From Bacillota bacterium (GTDB lineage: Bacteria; Bacillota; Clostridia; Lachnospirales; Lachnospiraceae): a stretch of DNA of 17,192 nt. Made by a program: the position numbers and the translations under genes. The stretch spans positions 1-17,192 of the forward strand of contig JAEZPG010000022.1 of the NCBI GenBank assembly GCA_023413555.1, written 5' to 3'. This document shows positions 8,438 to 16,308 of this stretch, in pieces (position 1 is the stretch's first letter; each line of letters starts with the position of its first letter). The notes under the pieces are model-generated. The model searched no databases. It saw nothing but the letters and a program-made list of their open reading frames with translations, and was not told the DNA's origin.

Positions 8438-8998
8438 ATGGAATTATTAGACATTATTGATGAACAGGGCAATCCAACGGGAAAGACCATTGATCGAATC
8501 CTTGCCCACCAACAGGGAATCTTGCATCGAACAGCCCATGTATGGCTGTTTCGCAAGATAAATAATAACCTAGAGATTCTACTTCAAAAGAGAAGTAAAA
8601 TGAAAGATTCTTACCCAGGATGTTATGACATCTCCAGTGCAGGACATATTCCAGTGGGGGTGGACTTTATTCCCTCGGCTATTCGTGAACTAAAGGAAGA
8701 ATTAGGGTTAACAGTGGATGAGTCTGAATTAATTTACTGTGGAAGAAGACGTATTTATTATGAAGAGGAGTTCTATGGAGTTCCCTTTATTGACAATCAA
8801 GTCAGCAATGTGTATATGATCTGGAAAGACGTGAAAGTCTCCTCACTACATCTTCAAAAGGAAGAGGTAGAAGAGGTAATCTGGATGGATTTTAGCCTGT
8901 GCCTCAAAGCAGTAGCAGAGAATTCAATTCCCCACTGCATTATGCAGGAGGAACTTCATATTCTACATAATGCATTAAAAGAGCAGGGAGTGTTGTAA
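8438..8998 (+). CDS. NUDIX hydrolase
   Basis: A 186-residue NUDIX-fold protein that would hydrolyse a nucleoside-diphosphate-linked or similar pyrophosphate substrate. The N-terminus MELLDIIDEQGNPTG and the segment HRTAHVWLF resemble the IPP-isomerase-like/YfcD subgroup. The NUDIX box spans SAGHIPVG to RELKEELGL. The helix REL-KEE-LG is intact, providing the metal-binding glutamates, but the first Glu of the canonical G-x5-E-x7-REUXEEXGU pattern is Val here. Substitution at that position seems common in this subgroup, so activity may be retained. The substrate is unknown. An AGAGGTGAT site precedes the start at a suitable distance. The gene appears monocistronic, and the next gene is on the opposite strand. 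Confidence 0.9.
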   Translation: MELLDIIDEQGNPTGKTIDRILAHQQGILHRTAHVWLFRKINNNLEILLQKRSKMKDSYPGCYDISSAGHIPVGVDFIPSAIRELKEELGLTVDESELIYCGRRRIYYEEEFYGVPFIDNQVSNVYMIWKDVKVSSLHLQKEEVEEVIWMDFSLCLKAVAENSIPHCIMQEELHILHNALKEQGVL

Positions 8999-9025
8999 TA
9001 GCTATCATATATCAGCAAGGTGAGG

Positions 9026-9585
9026 CTACCGCCTAGGTTTGCTGGTGGTAGACAGCTTTTCAAAACGCAGTTGGGATGGAAGTCCCGAATGTTTTTCTTT
9101 TGTAGGAAAAGTAGAATCAAATCTGATAGCTTCCTGTTCATTTATTTGATAAGCAGGACTTTCAAAGAAACGTCCGGATAAATCCTTAAGTGCACCCGCG
9201 TGTAGTATTCAGGGTCTCCATAAATGAGGATAGCAGAGTAACCCATTTCTCGGGCTAAGACTTTTGTATGCTCAATGAGTTTGGTTCCTACTCCCTTTCC
9301 CTGATACTCAGGCAGTACAGAGATTGGTCCAAAACAAAGAACAGTACAGACTTCATCATTGTCCTTTGTCACACTTGATTTCGTGTACATAATATTTCCC
9401 ACAATCTTGTCTCCATCTAAGGCTACAAAGTCCAACTCAGGAATAAAGTCTTTAGAGCCTCGCATTACATGGACCAGATAATGTTCATCACAGCCAGGAA
9501 CATGGTGGTTCCAGAAGGCTTCCCTTGTGATGTTCTCCACTTCTTTATAATCTTTTGGTTCCTCACGTCGTAATATAAAATTCAT
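9026..9585 (-). pseudogene. GNAT N-acetyltransferase disrupted by an out-of-frame internal deletion
   Basis: The first 129 codons (9585 down to 9199) encode a normal GNAT beginning MNFILRREEPKDYKEVENI. The acetyl-CoA loop QGKGVG lies in the VLPEYQGKGVGTKLIEH segment, and IYGDPEYYTR ends the intact part. The family normally continues FGF plus about 30-40 residues. Here the frame instead runs into VHLRIYPDVSL and stops at 9142. The missing C-terminus is readable in another frame from 9196 to 9026: GALKDLSGRFFESPAYQIN, then STFPTKEKH and SQLRFEKL, ending at TAG. A deletion of a non-multiple of three, near 9197-9200, therefore joined the two parts out of frame. The remaining 147-residue product could still be made but should lack the last strands of the fold. 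The start has an AAAGGGA site at a normal distance. Deletion size is judged from memory of the family. Confidence 0.82.
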
Positions 9586-9723
9586 AATGATTCCCTTTCT
9601 TCTTATAAATTTACTATACTATAACATATCTATTTCCTAATTCATACATCTGTGAATAAAAGTAGGGATAGGGGGTATACTTCAGATAATGAAAGATTGA
9701 TAGATTGTATTGGAGGAACCCAT

Positions 9724-10515
9724 ATGTTAAATAGAGTAAAGCAGGTGCTTACCTGGGAAAAGATAAAAATAGCATTATATGTCATAGCTATGCTGACGGT
9801 TGTCGTTGTCATTCAATTGACCGTTAACCGTGGTTTTTTGGATGATAAGAAGCTTGTTAAGACGTTTGAAGAGACTAAAGTTACACCCAAAAAAGGAACT
9901 TTGCAGGTGGTTGGTAACTTTGGTGACAAATACCTGACAACAGAGGATAAAGAGAAGTTAATTGATCATGTGTCATCTAAACTAGGCATTACGGATACCT
10001 TAGAGAAAAAGGTGGTAAAAGGCAATACTACCATCAGTGTTACCGCCAAAGCAAAGGGTGAGGCATCCATGACGGATATAGAGGCAATTAGTATCACCTC
10101 AGAGAATAAGGAAAAGATAAAGCAAACCACCCAATATCTCTATGTGACCATCGATATCTATGATAATATATCCTCTGTGATTGGTTACAAGAATATTATA
10201 GAAGCTACCCTAGATGAGGTAGGGCTTAAAAGTGTAGACACCTCTATCCTGTTAACCGGTGTGTACCAGGGAAAGTTAAGTCTTTTGGATAAAAATAGAG
10301 TTACCAATGATGTATTAGAAAAACTTCAAGCTAGTGTAACGGCAGAAAACCGTTCCGACAGTATCTATACCGTATATGCCTACACAAAGAATCTCAGTAA
10401 TTCTATAGAGATCCAAGGAGAAAAGGTAAATCTCAACATAGGCTTTTCTTATGATGAGAAGAAAGATGAAACCACCCTTTATCTAGCTACCCCAATCATC
10501 AACGAGGATTATTAA
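9724..10515 (+). CDS. YwmB-like membrane-anchored extracytoplasmic protein
   Basis: A 263-residue protein with an N-terminal signal anchor at about residues 14-35 (IALYVIAMLTVVVVIQLTV) and a beta-rich extracytoplasmic remainder. The last 45 residues (YAYTKNLSNSIEIQGEKVNLN, then LATPIINEDY) strongly resemble the C-terminus of the YwmB family, annotated as TATA-box-binding-like fold and of unknown function. Two related halves seem present (roughly 55-150 and 165-263), as expected for that fold. The frame is open from a GTG at 9652, but GGAGG at 9712-9716 with 7-base spacing supports the ATG at 9724. The upstream gap (9586-9651) carries TATACT at 9615 on the plus strand and TATAGT motifs on the minus strand, neither with a convincing -35. 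Confidence 0.75.
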   Translation: MLNRVKQVLTWEKIKIALYVIAMLTVVVVIQLTVNRGFLDDKKLVKTFEETKVTPKKGTLQVVGNFGDKYLTTEDKEKLIDHVSSKLGITDTLEKKVVKGNTTISVTAKAKGEASMTDIEAISITSENKEKIKQTTQYLYVTIDIYDNISSVIGYKNIIEATLDEVGLKSVDTSILLTGVYQGKLSLLDKNRVTNDVLEKLQASVTAENRSDSIYTVYAYTKNLSNSIEIQGEKVNLNIGFSYDEKKDETTLYLATPIINEDY

Positions 10516-10558
10516 AAACACCGATGTTTCCTTACCTCTGCCTATAGAACTTCATTAC

Positions 10559-10656
10559 AAAAAAACAGTTGTCATTGCCAATGCGCGCTAACCGTAAAAG
10601 GCATCGAAGGTGCCTAAGGGAGAAAGGAAGCGAAGGGCGATGGCAACTGCTTTTTT
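10559..10656. terminator. Large structured bidirectional terminator
   Basis: CAGTTGTCATTGCC (10566-10579) pairs with GGCGATGGCAACTG (10636-10649) over 14 base pairs, two of them G-U. It is flanked by seven A (10559-10565) and six T (10651-10656), so it can terminate from both sides: the YwmB-like gene on plus and the Arg-tail gene on minus. The closed region is unusually large. It contains a hairpin GGCATC-GAA-GGTGCC (10600-10614) and a possible CGCT/AGCG helix (10586-10589 with 10629-10632). I do not recognise it as a known RNA family. The rest of the gap between the two genes shows only a minor AAACA/TGTTT repeat near 10516-10529. Confidence 0.65.
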
Positions 10657-10693
10657 GTCAACTGAACTTAGTAGGCATAGAAAGGGATTTCTA

Positions 10694-11164
10694 TCAATAT
10701 CTACGTCTACGTCTACGCCTACGCCTACGGTAGCGCATACGGCGGTACATTAAATTATTGTAGAGCATGGTCTGAATCAAATACCGCAACCAATTTGGTC
10801 TTCCATATGGATTAAAGTCCGAAATCGTAAGAGGTGGGGTGCATTCCAAGCCACTGCAAGGACGAACTGGAGGAAATAAAGGATTTCCAGACATCTCCTC
10901 TGCTTGTAATTCCGGATTGTCCTTATCCATTTCTACAGCTCGATTATAAATATTGTCAATCATTGTATCGAGATGTACTTTGTCTGGGATTTCATCAAAC
11001 ATGCAACTTCCACTATATTCTAACTGATCACACTGATCATCAATAAGTTGTTGAATCTTTTTGGCCGTTTGTGGATAAAGAGATTGAAAATATTCATAGT
11101 CCTGTTCCATATCTCTAAAATCATCTTGCTGTTCCATATCGTTAAAATCATCTTGTCGTTCCAT
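10694..11164 (-). CDS. Uncharacterised acidic protein with poly-arginine C-terminal tail
   Basis: A 156-residue protein with no function I can assign. Three parts are visible. Residues 1-18 are two tandem copies of a nonapeptide, MERQDDFND and MEQQDDFRD, with a third partial start MEQD. A central acidic domain follows (YFQSLYPQTAKKIQQLIDDQ, CDQLEYSGSCMFDEIPDK) of a type I have seen in hypothetical proteins of Lachnospiraceae. The C-terminus has NPYGRPNWLRYLIQTMLYNN, then RRMRY and ten consecutive Arg before a final Tyr. The basic tail could bind a polyanion; a spore or nucleic-acid role is only speculation. The start is supported by GAGGAGAG a few bases upstream, though the second and third repeat ATGs are in-frame alternatives. 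It is monocistronic and opposite to the methyltransferase gene. Confidence 0.8.
   Translation of the reverse strand: MERQDDFNDMEQQDDFRDMEQDYEYFQSLYPQTAKKIQQLIDDQCDQLEYSGSCMFDEIPDKVHLDTMIDNIYNRAVEMDKDNPELQAEEMSGNPLFPPVRPCSGLECTPPLTISDFNPYGRPNWLRYLIQTMLYNNLMYRRMRYRRRRRRRRRRY
10700..10729 (-). repeat. Hexanucleotide tandem repeat encoding Arg10
   Basis: Five near-identical hexamers, CGTAG(A/G) on the minus strand, encode ten arginines using strictly alternating CGT and AGA/AGG codons. The unit is a multiple of three, so slippage would add or remove Arg pairs without a frameshift. Confidence 0.85.
11111..11164 (-). repeat. 27-base tandem duplication at the 5' end of the Arg-tail gene
   Basis: Positions 11138-11164 and 11111-11137 are near-identical 27-base units encoding MERQDDFND and MEQQDDFRD. 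A third partial unit starts at 11110 with MEQD. Each unit begins with ATG, so translation could restart without loss of frame. Confidence 0.8.
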
Positions 11165-11192
11165 ATTCTCTCCTCTATAAAGGTTTTATACC

Positions 11193-11221
11193 ATTATATG
11201 AGAGTGAGAAAAATAGTTGAA
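11193..11221 (-). promoter_or_regulatory. Candidate promoter of the Arg-tail gene
   Basis: On the minus strand a perfect -10 TATAAT (11198 to 11193) lies 17 bases after a poor -35 TTCAAC (11221 to 11216). The extended core CATATAAT also resembles the sporulation SigE -10 (CATACAAT type). The sigma factor cannot be decided from sequence alone. Confidence 0.4.
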
Positions 11222-11308
11222 CTTTCCTAGAAAAGTCGTTACAATTAGACACAGAAACTTGTTTTGTATAGTAGTATCTTTCATTCAGATTTTAGATAGG
11301 AGTAAAAC

Positions 11309-12544
11309 ATGAATGCTACACTAAGAGAACTCTTAGAAACAGTGTTAAATATAGATTTAATTCAGATCATTGGAAGCAATCCCTCTGATAAGACTAGATG
11401 TCAAAAGATTAAGATAAGACCGCTTCTTGTTAAGCAACAGTTAATATTTCAAGCATCAGAATTTGTAGGCACCAAAGTACTGCATAAGAATTTTGAAAGG
11501 CAGGAGCTGATTAGGTATATAGAAGAGCTTGAGGTTGGTGGCATTTTGTTTGGACAGTTTGCAATTGAGACCAAATCAGAGAATATAAATGTGCTTATGA
11601 ATAAGAAGGGCACGATTACTGTGAAACGTAAGTCAAAGAAACCGGATACAGTGATAGTAGAACCAATCAACTTAGAGCATAACCGTGCCAAACAATATAT
11701 TTTACCAGAAGGAACCCCTGTTCCATTTTTGGTGGATCTAGGAGTTATGACAAAGGAAGGGAAGATTGTTCGTGCTAAGTACGATAAATACAGGCAGATT
11801 AACCGCTTCCTAGAGTTTATTGAAGACATCCTTCCAAGTCTGCCTAAGGATGAGAAGGTCACAATTTTGGACTTTGGATGTGGTAAATCTTATTTAACCT
11901 TTGCTATGTATTATTATCTAAAGGTGCTTAAGAATTATAAGCTTCAGATTATTGGATTGGATTTAAAAAAAGATGTGATTGCTCATTGTAATAGCCTAGC
12001 TAAGGACTATGGGTATGAGGAGTTACAGTTTTTGGTGGGAGACATTGCTTCCTATGAGGGTGTCAATCAAGTGGATATGGTAGTATCTCTTCATGCCTGT
12101 GATACAGCTACGGATTATGCAATGTTTAAGGCAATTCAGTGGCAAGCCAAGGTGATTCTATCAGTGCCGTGTTGTCAGCATGAGTTAAATAAGCAGATGA
12201 AAGATACCCCACTTAATAATCTATTCCGGTATGGCTTAATCAAAGAAAGAACAGCAGCGTTGTTTACCGATGCGATACGAGCAAATCTATTAGAACAGTG
12301 GGGATATAAGACACAGATTTTGGAATTTATCGACATGGATCACACCCCAAAAAACATCTTAATTCGCGGAGTTAAGAAGCAGAATAATGGACCCAATAAG
12401 GCAGTTCAAGGTAAATATAAGAAGGTAAGCGTTGGAAATCAGTCAATACTTACCCATAAGGAGATTCTAGAGACATTTGGTATACACCCAACACTTAATA
12501 GATTACTTAGTGACTATGAAAACGAATTGAATGGGATAGTATAA
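11309..12544 (+). CDS. Class I SAM-dependent methyltransferase, Methyltransf_32-like
   Basis: A 411-residue predicted methyltransferase. Residues 1-165 are an N-terminal domain I do not recognise. The SAM-binding motif I is ILDFGCGKSYLTFAM from residue 186, with the acidic end of strand 2 in GLDLKKD. SLHACD at 260-265 and SVPCCQHE at 285-292 are signature blocks of the Methyltransf_32 group, which includes the methyltransferase domain of eukaryotic GSTCD. The NPPY motif of typical N-methyltransferases is absent, replaced by the VPCC block. The substrate is unknown; a nucleic acid or protein target is plausible. A TAGGAG site (11297-11302) fixes the start. Upstream, TATAGT at 11267-11272 is a possible -10 without a clear -35. 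It probably heads an operon with the next two genes. Confidence 0.85.
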   Translation: MNATLRELLETVLNIDLIQIIGSNPSDKTRCQKIKIRPLLVKQQLIFQASEFVGTKVLHKNFERQELIRYIEELEVGGILFGQFAIETKSENINVLMNKKGTITVKRKSKKPDTVIVEPINLEHNRAKQYILPEGTPVPFLVDLGVMTKEGKIVRAKYDKYRQINRFLEFIEDILPSLPKDEKVTILDFGCGKSYLTFAMYYYLKVLKNYKLQIIGLDLKKDVIAHCNSLAKDYGYEELQFLVGDIASYEGVNQVDMVVSLHACDTATDYAMFKAIQWQAKVILSVPCCQHELNKQMKDTPLNNLFRYGLIKERTAALFTDAIRANLLEQWGYKTQILEFIDMDHTPKNILIRGVKKQNNGPNKAVQGKYKKVSVGNQSILTHKEILETFGIHPTLNRLLSDYENELNGIV

Positions 12545-12565
12545 GAGAAAGGCTAAGGGCAGATT

Positions 12566-15145
12566 ATGAAGTACGTAACACGTGCACTTATTTTAATAGC
12601 AATATTCGGAGTTTCCGTTTGGTATATGGGGCGTAATATAAAAGAGGAAGCGTCTATTTTTGATACAACAGTGGAAATGGGGGAAACAAGCTTTCCGTTG
12701 GTTAGTCTGTTATCGGATGGTTATGAGGTCAATATGATGTATGGGTATTCTGGTAACATCAATATTGATAATTTTCGTGATGCCATTCTACCACTTGACT
12801 CAAACAAGACAGTAAACGTGCTTATTAGGCAGCAGAATACCAGTGTAAAAAAAATGAGCTATGAGGTAACCGAGATTAATTCTGAGGAGGTAATTGCTCA
12901 GGGTTCCTTAAGTGCTATGGAAAATACTGAGGATGGTAAGACTGCCAAGATTAGGTTGGATGGAGATTTTGAACCGGGAAGGGAATATTCCTTTAAAATC
13001 ACACTAGTGACAGACACTAGTAAGAAGATTCATTATTTTTCCAGAGTTAAGCAAATTGATCATCCATTCACGAAAGAAAAGCTGGATTTTATCATGGGCT
13101 TCCACAAGGCTACCTTTGATGCAAAGAAGTTGGAGAAGTATGCAGTCTATCTGGAGACCAATGCCTCTCTGGCACCGGAAGAGTTCTTTCATACCACAAT
13201 TAATTCCACAAAATCAAAGATTGCTTGGGAAAATATGAAGCCAAAGGTTGTTACCAATGTTATCCCTACAATTAAAGAAGTCAATAAAGATGGTATGTCT
13301 GTAGAACTGACCTATCTCATAAAGAGCTCAATTTACGATAAGGATGGTAAGAAAATTGTAGATGAATCCATTTATGAGGTAAAGGAATTTTACCGAATGC
13401 GCTATTTTACAGATGTTATATATTTACTAGCATATAATCGTACCATAGAGGAGATACAGGATATCAGCCAATATGATCCGCTTACTCAGACGGATGGAAA
13501 TCGTTATCTGACTTTGGGAATACAAAGGAAGGAAAATGAGAAGGTATATCATGATGAGAATAATGACAAGTTGTGCTTTGTGGATCACGGAACTTTGTGG
13601 TACGGAGCCCTCGAGCAGAATAAGCTAGTGAAAGTCATATCCTATATGGATACCTCCGTGAAATTTTTTCATAGTGGCTATAATCAGACTGATATTAAGG
13701 TACTGAATATTGATAGCGCAGGTAATATAAACTTTATTGTCTATGGATATATTAATAAGGGAGATTATGAAGGAAGAGTTGGTCTGATTCTGTACAAATA
13801 TTATGCAGAAAGTAATCGAATTGAGGAACAGGCCTATATTCCTATGGAGCAGCCATTTGAAATACTGGAAAGAGAACTGGATAATTTCTATTATTTAAGT
13901 GAAGTGGACGTGTTCTATTTTTCCATTGATGGAATTATCTACGGTTACAATATTACTACTCGTTCGCTAGATGTCATTGCAGAGGATGTTACTACAGATT
14001 CCTGTCTGTTGTCCCAAGAAGGCAAATATATGGTATGGCAGGATTCCAGTAATACTAAGACCAACCAAAAGCTTCACTATCTCAATCTGGAGACAGGAGA
14101 GACCTTTGAAATCAAAGCAGAGGCTGGATCCTCTATTCGATTGGTTGGTGCAGTAGACAACAATTTTGCCTTTGGTTATGCTAAATCCGCCGACATTCAT
14201 ACTACTAAGGATGGAATGGAGACAGTACCTATGCATAAGTTAGAGATTATGAATCCTATGGGCAAAAATCTGAAGACCTATACTCCAAAGGAAGGCTATG
14301 TCAGCAAGGTCACAGATAAAAATAATTCTCTAGAGCTTACTTTGGTAAAAAAGGTCTCAAGTGGATATGAAATAGTAGGAACTGATTATATTGTGAGTAA
14401 GATAGACAGTTCTATTGAGAATATTTATGTTCATAATACTTTAGTAGGTGACAGTTTAAGTGGTCATAAGATTGAGTTAGTATGTATAGCTCTTCCAGCG
14501 GACTATAAACCGACCGCTAAGCCGGTTGTGAAAAAAACTGAGAATACTATTATAACAGAGGATACTCTAGTTCATATTAAGAGTAATACTATAAATGAGT
14601 TAAAATATTATGCCATTGGTTATGGTCATGTGATTGATAAATACGATACAGCTGCCGAGGCAATTAAGGTAGCCGATGAAAACATGGGAACAGTAATAGA
14701 TACAAAGAACCATATAATCTGGGAGAGAGGTGGAACCGGTGTCGCTAGTAGCCTTACCACCATCACCGGAATGAATTCTGGTAACGGAATCAACAGTATT
14801 GGAGCCTGTATCAGCATGGTATTAAAGTATAACCACATCCAGGTGGATGCGGCTAGCCTAAGTAAATCAGACAAGACCATAATGGAGTTGTTAGAAGAAA
14901 ATCTTAAGTATGATTCTGTTAATCTGTCTGGTTGTACACTAGAAGAAGTATTATACTATGTCAGCAATCGTCGTCCTGTAATTGCTATGAAGAGCAGTAA
15001 GAATGCAGTCATCATTACAGGCTATGGACAGACTACAGTTACTTATTATGACCCATCGGAGGGTAGATCCATTACATCCTCCATAACAGAGGCTACCAAA
15101 TTGTTTGAAGATGCCGACAATGTATTTGTAAGCTATGTTTATTAG
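12566..15145 (+). CDS. Membrane-anchored extracellular protein with a degenerate C39-like peptidase domain
   Basis: An 859-residue protein held by one N-terminal helix (about residues 5-22), the rest extracytoplasmic. Residues 35-160 look beta-sandwich-like. About 320-640 are short Tyr-rich strands suggesting a beta-propeller (inference). A segment at 678-730 (YDTAAEAIKVADENMGTVID, then IWERG) leads into a C-terminal domain resembling C39-like peptidases. In that domain the usual Cys of CGPxS aligns with Ser744 in NSIGAC, with Cys748 four residues later, and the usual catalytic His of HAVVVxGY is Asn813 in NAVIITGYG. The Asp of the YDP motif is kept (Asp829). It is therefore predicted inactive and probably acts in binding or scaffolding at the cell surface. 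The start has only a weak AAGGGCAG site 21 bases after the methyltransferase stop, consistent with cotranscription. Function unknown. Confidence 0.8.
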   Translation: MKYVTRALILIAIFGVSVWYMGRNIKEEASIFDTTVEMGETSFPLVSLLSDGYEVNMMYGYSGNINIDNFRDAILPLDSNKTVNVLIRQQNTSVKKMSYEVTEINSEEVIAQGSLSAMENTEDGKTAKIRLDGDFEPGREYSFKITLVTDTSKKIHYFSRVKQIDHPFTKEKLDFIMGFHKATFDAKKLEKYAVYLETNASLAPEEFFHTTINSTKSKIAWENMKPKVVTNVIPTIKEVNKDGMSVELTYLIKSSIYDKDGKKIVDESIYEVKEFYRMRYFTDVIYLLAYNRTIEEIQDISQYDPLTQTDGNRYLTLGIQRKENEKVYHDENNDKLCFVDHGTLWYGALEQNKLVKVISYMDTSVKFFHSGYNQTDIKVLNIDSAGNINFIVYGYINKGDYEGRVGLILYKYYAESNRIEEQAYIPMEQPFEILERELDNFYYLSEVDVFYFSIDGIIYGYNITTRSLDVIAEDVTTDSCLLSQEGKYMVWQDSSNTKTNQKLHYLNLETGETFEIKAEAGSSIRLVGAVDNNFAFGYAKSADIHTTKDGMETVPMHKLEIMNPMGKNLKTYTPKEGYVSKVTDKNNSLELTLVKKVSSGYEIVGTDYIVSKIDSSIENIYVHNTLVGDSLSGHKIELVCIALPADYKPTAKPVVKKTENTIITEDTLVHIKSNTINELKYYAIGYGHVIDKYDTAAEAIKVADENMGTVIDTKNHIIWERGGTGVASSLTTITGMNSGNGINSIGACISMVLKYNHIQVDAASLSKSDKTIMELLEENLKYDSVNLSGCTLEEVLYYVSNRRPVIAMKSSKNAVIITGYGQTTVTYYDPSEGRSITSSITEATKLFEDADNVFVSYVY

Positions 15146-15186
15146 TTGGAAGAAAACAGACTACGTGCCGTGAGATAGGAGAAAAA

Positions 15187-16308
15187 ATGGACCCAAGAAT
15201 AGAGAAATTAGCAGAGAATCTAGTGAATTATTCTATGAATGTGAAGGAAGGGGATAAAGTATATATTCATTATATTGGACAGGATACAGAACCTCTTGCT
15301 AGACAGATTATTAAAGAAGTATATAAGGTGGGGGGCATTCCATTTCCTCATTTTACTTCGAAAGCAGTACAAAGGGAGATTCTTCTTCACTGTACAAAGG
15401 AACAGATTCAGTTGATGGCTGAAGTGGATGCCAAAGAGATGGCTGAGATGGACTGTTATGTGGGTATCCGTGGGGAAGAAAATGTATCAGAGCTAGCGGA
15501 TGTCCCTGCTCAGAAGCAGAGACTGTATGACTTGCATTATATGACACCAGTTCACCATGACATTCGAGTGAGAAAGACACGCTGGGTAGTACTTCGTTAT
15601 CCAACCCCTTCTATGGCTCAATTATCTAATACGAGTCTTGAAAACTTTGAGAATTTCTATTTTGATGTTTGCAACTTGGATTATGGGAAAATGAGTAAGG
15701 CCATGGACAACTTGGTGGAATACATGGAAAGGACTGATAAGGTCCGCATTGTAGGCCCGGGAACAGACCTGACCTTCTCCATCAAAGGAATACCGGCAAT
15801 CAAATGTGCCGGTGAAATGAACATTCCGGACGGAGAAGTCTTTACAGCCCCTGTAAGAGACTCTATTAATGGAACTTTAACCTATAACACGCCTGCTGTA
15901 TATCAGGGTTTTACCTTTGAAAATATATGCTTGACCTTTAAAGATGGCATGATTGTTAATGCAACGGCAAATGACACGAAGCGTATTAATGAAGTCTTTG
16001 ATACTGACGAGGGTGCGCGTTATGTTGGCGAATTTGCAATAGGGGTGAATCCTTATGTAGAGAAACCAATGAAGGATACCCTGTTTGATGAGAAGATAAA
16101 AGGGTCCTTCCATTTTACTCCGGGTAACTGCTATGAGACAGCTCCTAATGGGAATCATTCCTCTATCCATTGGGATCTGGTATGTATCCAGACAATGGAG
16201 TATGGTGGTGGAGAGATGTATTTTGACGATGTTCTGATACGGAAGGATGGTCGTTTTGTGGTACCGGAACTGGAATGCTTAAATCCTGAAAACCTAATGA
16301 ATGAATAA
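15187..16308 (+). CDS. M29-family metallo-aminopeptidase
   Basis: Cytoplasmic dinuclear-metal aminopeptidase of the AmpS/aminopeptidase T family, 373 residues, slightly shorter than the usual 400 or so. All expected active-site residues are visible: Glu217 in PDGEVFTAPV, Glu282 in YVGEFAIGVNP, His309 in GSFHFTPG, Tyr316 in CYE, and His328 and Asp330 in IHWDLV. Their order and most spacings match the family. The N-terminal domain begins DPRIEKLAENLVNYSMNVKEGDKV, also typical. A TAGGAG site supports the start. It follows the pseudo-peptidase gene by 41 bases and precedes a strong terminator, so it is the last gene of the likely three-gene unit. Its role is probably general peptide turnover; a link to the upstream protein is only positional. 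Confidence 0.95.
   Translation: MDPRIEKLAENLVNYSMNVKEGDKVYIHYIGQDTEPLARQIIKEVYKVGGIPFPHFTSKAVQREILLHCTKEQIQLMAEVDAKEMAEMDCYVGIRGEENVSELADVPAQKQRLYDLHYMTPVHHDIRVRKTRWVVLRYPTPSMAQLSNTSLENFENFYFDVCNLDYGKMSKAMDNLVEYMERTDKVRIVGPGTDLTFSIKGIPAIKCAGEMNIPDGEVFTAPVRDSINGTLTYNTPAVYQGFTFENICLTFKDGMIVNATANDTKRINEVFDTDEGARYVGEFAIGVNPYVEKPMKDTLFDEKIKGSFHFTPGNCYETAPNGNHSSIHWDLVCIQTMEYGGGEMYFDDVLIRKDGRFVVPELECLNPENLMNE

Noticed and set aside
9000..9130. Riboswitch-like (M-box-reminiscent) element: AGCTATCA/TGATAGCT outer arms, AAGGTGAGGCTACC and a CTACCGCC/GGTGGTAG stem
   Set aside because: The minus strand of this segment reads as the lost C-terminus of the GNAT gene (GRFFESPAYQ and onward), which explains most of it; the similarity is limited and it lies between convergent genes with no target downstream.
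9586..9651. Divergent promoters between the GNAT gene and the YwmB-like gene
   Set aside because: -10-like TATACT/TATAGT motifs occur on both strands, but no acceptable -35 lies 16-18 bases away on either.
9652..9723. GTG start extending the YwmB-like protein by 24 residues
   Set aside because: No ribosome binding site precedes it and the added residues are polar and atypical before a signal anchor; GGAGG supports 9724.
10834..11230. Plus-strand open frames opposite the Arg-tail gene
   Set aside because: They are the antisense of a gene with a good binding site and domain-like sequence, and show no recognisable family or start signal.
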